This document shows positions 38,202 through 39,461 of a stretch of DNA of 39,461 nt, in pieces. The stretch spans positions 1-39,461 of the forward strand of contig JAISIF010000172.1 in the NCBI GenBank assembly GCA_031262165.1, written 5' to 3'. The notes below the pieces were generated by a model. It was not told the origin of the DNA and did not search any database. It was given only the letters and a program-made list of their open reading frames with translations. The position numbers and the translations under genes are program-made. Position 1 is the stretch's first letter, and each line of letters opens with the position of its first letter. The stretch comes from Myxococcales bacterium (GTDB lineage Bacteria; Myxococcota; Myxococcia; Myxococcales; UBA5297).

Positions 38202-38228
38202 TGGTCTCAAACCATGTTGCGTTGCACA
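38202..38228 (-). repeat. Prophage terminal inverted repeat, repressor end
   Basis: The reverse complement begins TGTGCAACGCAACATGG and continues TTTGAGACCA, matching 754-780 at 24 of 27 positions. It includes a transposase-like site at 38202-38214 and ends in CA at the target duplication. Confidence 0.9.
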
Positions 38229-38233
38229 ACCGT
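38229..38233. repeat. Target-site duplication, right copy (ACCGT)
   Basis: An exact copy of 749-753, directly abutting the right prophage end. Confidence 0.93.
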
Positions 38234-38261
38234 CACGGTGGATGCAGGGGGATCGGTGCTC
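38234..38261 (+). other. Right fragment of the spacer split by the prophage
   Basis: Twenty-eight bases between the target duplication and the first right repeat. Joined to 748-753 they rebuild a 34-nt spacer. Confidence 0.9.
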
Positions 38262-39461
38262 ATCTTGGCTCGTTAATTCGAGCCAAGTGAATTGAAACTT
38301 CGCTAAACTCGACCGGCGAGGCGTCGTCGAGCATCTTGGCTCGTTAATTCGAGCCAAGTGAATTGAAACTCGTCCGGGTGTGTTTTGATTTGGTGAGCGG
38401 ATTATCTTGGCTCGTTAATTCGAGCCAAGTGAATTGAAACCTTGATGACTCGATCTCTGACGCCCTGACGGTCATATCTTGGCTCGTTAATTCGAGCCAA
38501 GTGAATTGAAACTCGGAAGGAATCGCATAGCCAGGCCATCTCGAATATCTTGGCTCGTTAATTCGAGCCAAGTGAATTGAAACCTCTGGACGCCCGAGCA
38601 CGGGCGCAGGGTGTATTATCTTGGCTCGTTAATTCGAGCCAAGTGAATTGAAACCGACCAGGGCTCTCAGAACAACCAGGCGATCCGCATCTTGGCTCGT
38701 TAATTCGAGCCAAGTGAATTGAAACGATGCCGACGCGGCGCATCCCTTCATGGATTGCGAGATCTTGGCTCGTTAATTCGAGCCAAGTGAATTGAAACCG
38801 GAGCTGATAGCACAGCTGATAGCCACGGGCGCTGATCTTGGCTCGTTAATTCGAGCCAAGTGAATTGAAACATTTCAAATAGTATTTAGCTAACGTAGCC
38901 CAATAGATCTTGGCTCGTTAATTCGAGCCAAGTGAATTGAAACGTCAATCGGCTGAAAGTACGTCAAGACGTTCTTATCTTGGCTCGTTAATTCGAGCCA
39001 AGTGAATTGAAACAGAGCTGCCCTTGAGATGTCCGAACACCTGGAAATCTTGGCTCGTTAATTCGAGCCAAGTGAATTGAAACGAAAATCGATTCCAAAG
39101 ACAGAGAGAAGTCTTGATATCTTGGCTCGTTAATTCGAGCCAAGTGAATTGAAACACGCATGAGCTCGACCTCAGCACGCGCCTCTTCAAATCTTGGCTC
39201 GTTAATTCGAGCCAAGTGAATTGAAACAAAACTCGGAATCCATTCGTGATTTCAGGTCGAGATCTTGGCTCGTTAATTCGAGCCAAGTGAATTGAAACTG
39301 TCACCATTGCACCATGCGACCATCCGTCTACACATCTTGGCTCGTTAATTCGAGCCAAGTTAATTGAAACCCCATCACCCAAAATGAGCTCGACGCGCTG
39401 TCCCAATCTTGGCTCGTTAATTCGAGCCAAGTGAATTGAAACATCCTGCTCGACGCAGACC
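38262..39461 (+). CRISPR. CRISPR array, right segment (17 repeats)
   Basis: The same 37-nt repeat starts at 38262, 38333, 38404, 38476, 38547, 38618, 38689, 38762, 38835, 38907, 38977, 39047, 39119, 39191, 39262, 39334 and 39406. Sixteen intact spacers of 33-36 nt lie between them, and a 17th (39443 on) is cut by the window edge. The copy at 39334 has T for G at 39361; the rest are identical. Orientation agrees with the left segment, so both were one array before the insertion. The first spacer (38299-38332) matches the prophage. No leader-like sequence precedes this segment except prophage DNA. Confidence 0.98.
38299..38332 (+). other. Self-targeting spacer against the resident prophage
   Basis: This spacer matches 16562-16595 in the prophage protease/scaffold gene with 33 of 34 bases; the only difference is at spacer position 28. 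Its first 17 bases also match 16661-16677. It is the first intact spacer after the insertion point. Confidence 0.95.

Larger units (their letters stand above)
754..38228 (-). mobile_element. Complete Mu-like transposable prophage
   Basis: This 37,475-bp element is bounded by TG...CA ends, 27-bp terminal inverted repeats and a 5-bp target duplication. It encodes MuA- and MuB-like proteins, Ner, Gam, GemA, a Mor/C activator, gp27/28/29/30 packaging and head genes, a capsid set and a full contractile tail with baseplate. Most genes are on the minus strand, so the phage is inverted: the repressor end is at 38228 and the tail-fibre end at 754. No core gene is visibly broken, so it may be functional. 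It sits inside a CRISPR spacer. Confidence 0.96.
37490..38228. other. Non-coding repressor-end region of the prophage
   Basis: These 740 bases hold no convincing gene. They contain a terminator at 37521-37554, a 9-base C tract (37693-37701), a palindrome with arms ATTTATG/CATAAAT (37740-37755), a cluster of CGGCGGTCA repeats (37786-37860), and three transposase-like sites (37773-37784, 38066-38078, 38202-38214). The layout resembles a Mu attL with spaced binding sites. Confidence 0.7.

Noticed and set aside
1-39461. Assigning the CRISPR system to a type
   Set aside because: No cas gene lies in the window. The repeat length and ATTGAAAC ending are shared by several types, so only the reading direction was inferred.

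Overview
The window is a CRISPR array split in two by a complete Mu-like transposable prophage. Left array segment: positions 1-747 (11 repeats). Prophage: 754-38228 (37,475 bp). Right array segment: 38262 to the window end (17 repeats). Both segments carry the same 37-nt repeat. The prophage ends are matched inverted repeats (24 of 27 positions) flanked by a perfect 5-bp duplication, ACCGT (749-753 and 38229-38233). Removing the prophage and one ACCGT copy restores a normal 34-nt spacer, so the phage transposed into a spacer.

The first intact spacer right of the prophage (38299-38332) matches the prophage's own protease/scaffold gene at 16562-16595 with 33 of 34 bases. If the array is transcribed left to right, as the ATTGAAAC repeat 3' end suggests, the insertion separates this anti-phage spacer from its leader. 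A hairpin at 805-841 just inside the prophage would also stop pre-crRNA transcription.

The prophage is inverted in the window, with its repressor end on the right. Right to left it holds: a non-coding end with transposase sites and CGGCGGTCA repeats; two plus-strand lysogenic genes (a zinc-ribbon membrane protein and an XRE repressor); an operator region; and a long minus-strand early operon. That operon carries Ner, small accessory proteins, an M23 peptidase, a DNA methyltransferase, MuA transposase, MuB ATPase, Gam, GemA and a Mor/C-type activator. After a terminator come holin, small genes, gp27, large terminase, a Mom-like DNA modification protein, portal, and a head protein fused to an ADP-ribosyltransferase domain. 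A plus-strand two-gene island then interrupts the operon. The rest is protease/scaffold, capsid, sheath, tube, chaperones, tape measure, baseplate (including a LamG-gp46 fusion), tail fibre and a G-like morphogenesis protein. The virion is predicted to be a contractile-tailed myovirus.

The host is a high-GC bacterium. The phage backbone is of proteobacterial Mu type, but the species cannot be named from this sequence. No cas gene, tRNA or rRNA is present. Most early and late genes overlap by ATGA or TGATG, which was used to choose starts. Two short stretches (17.4-17.8 kb and 36.8-37.5 kb) are visibly more AT-rich and look like added cargo.
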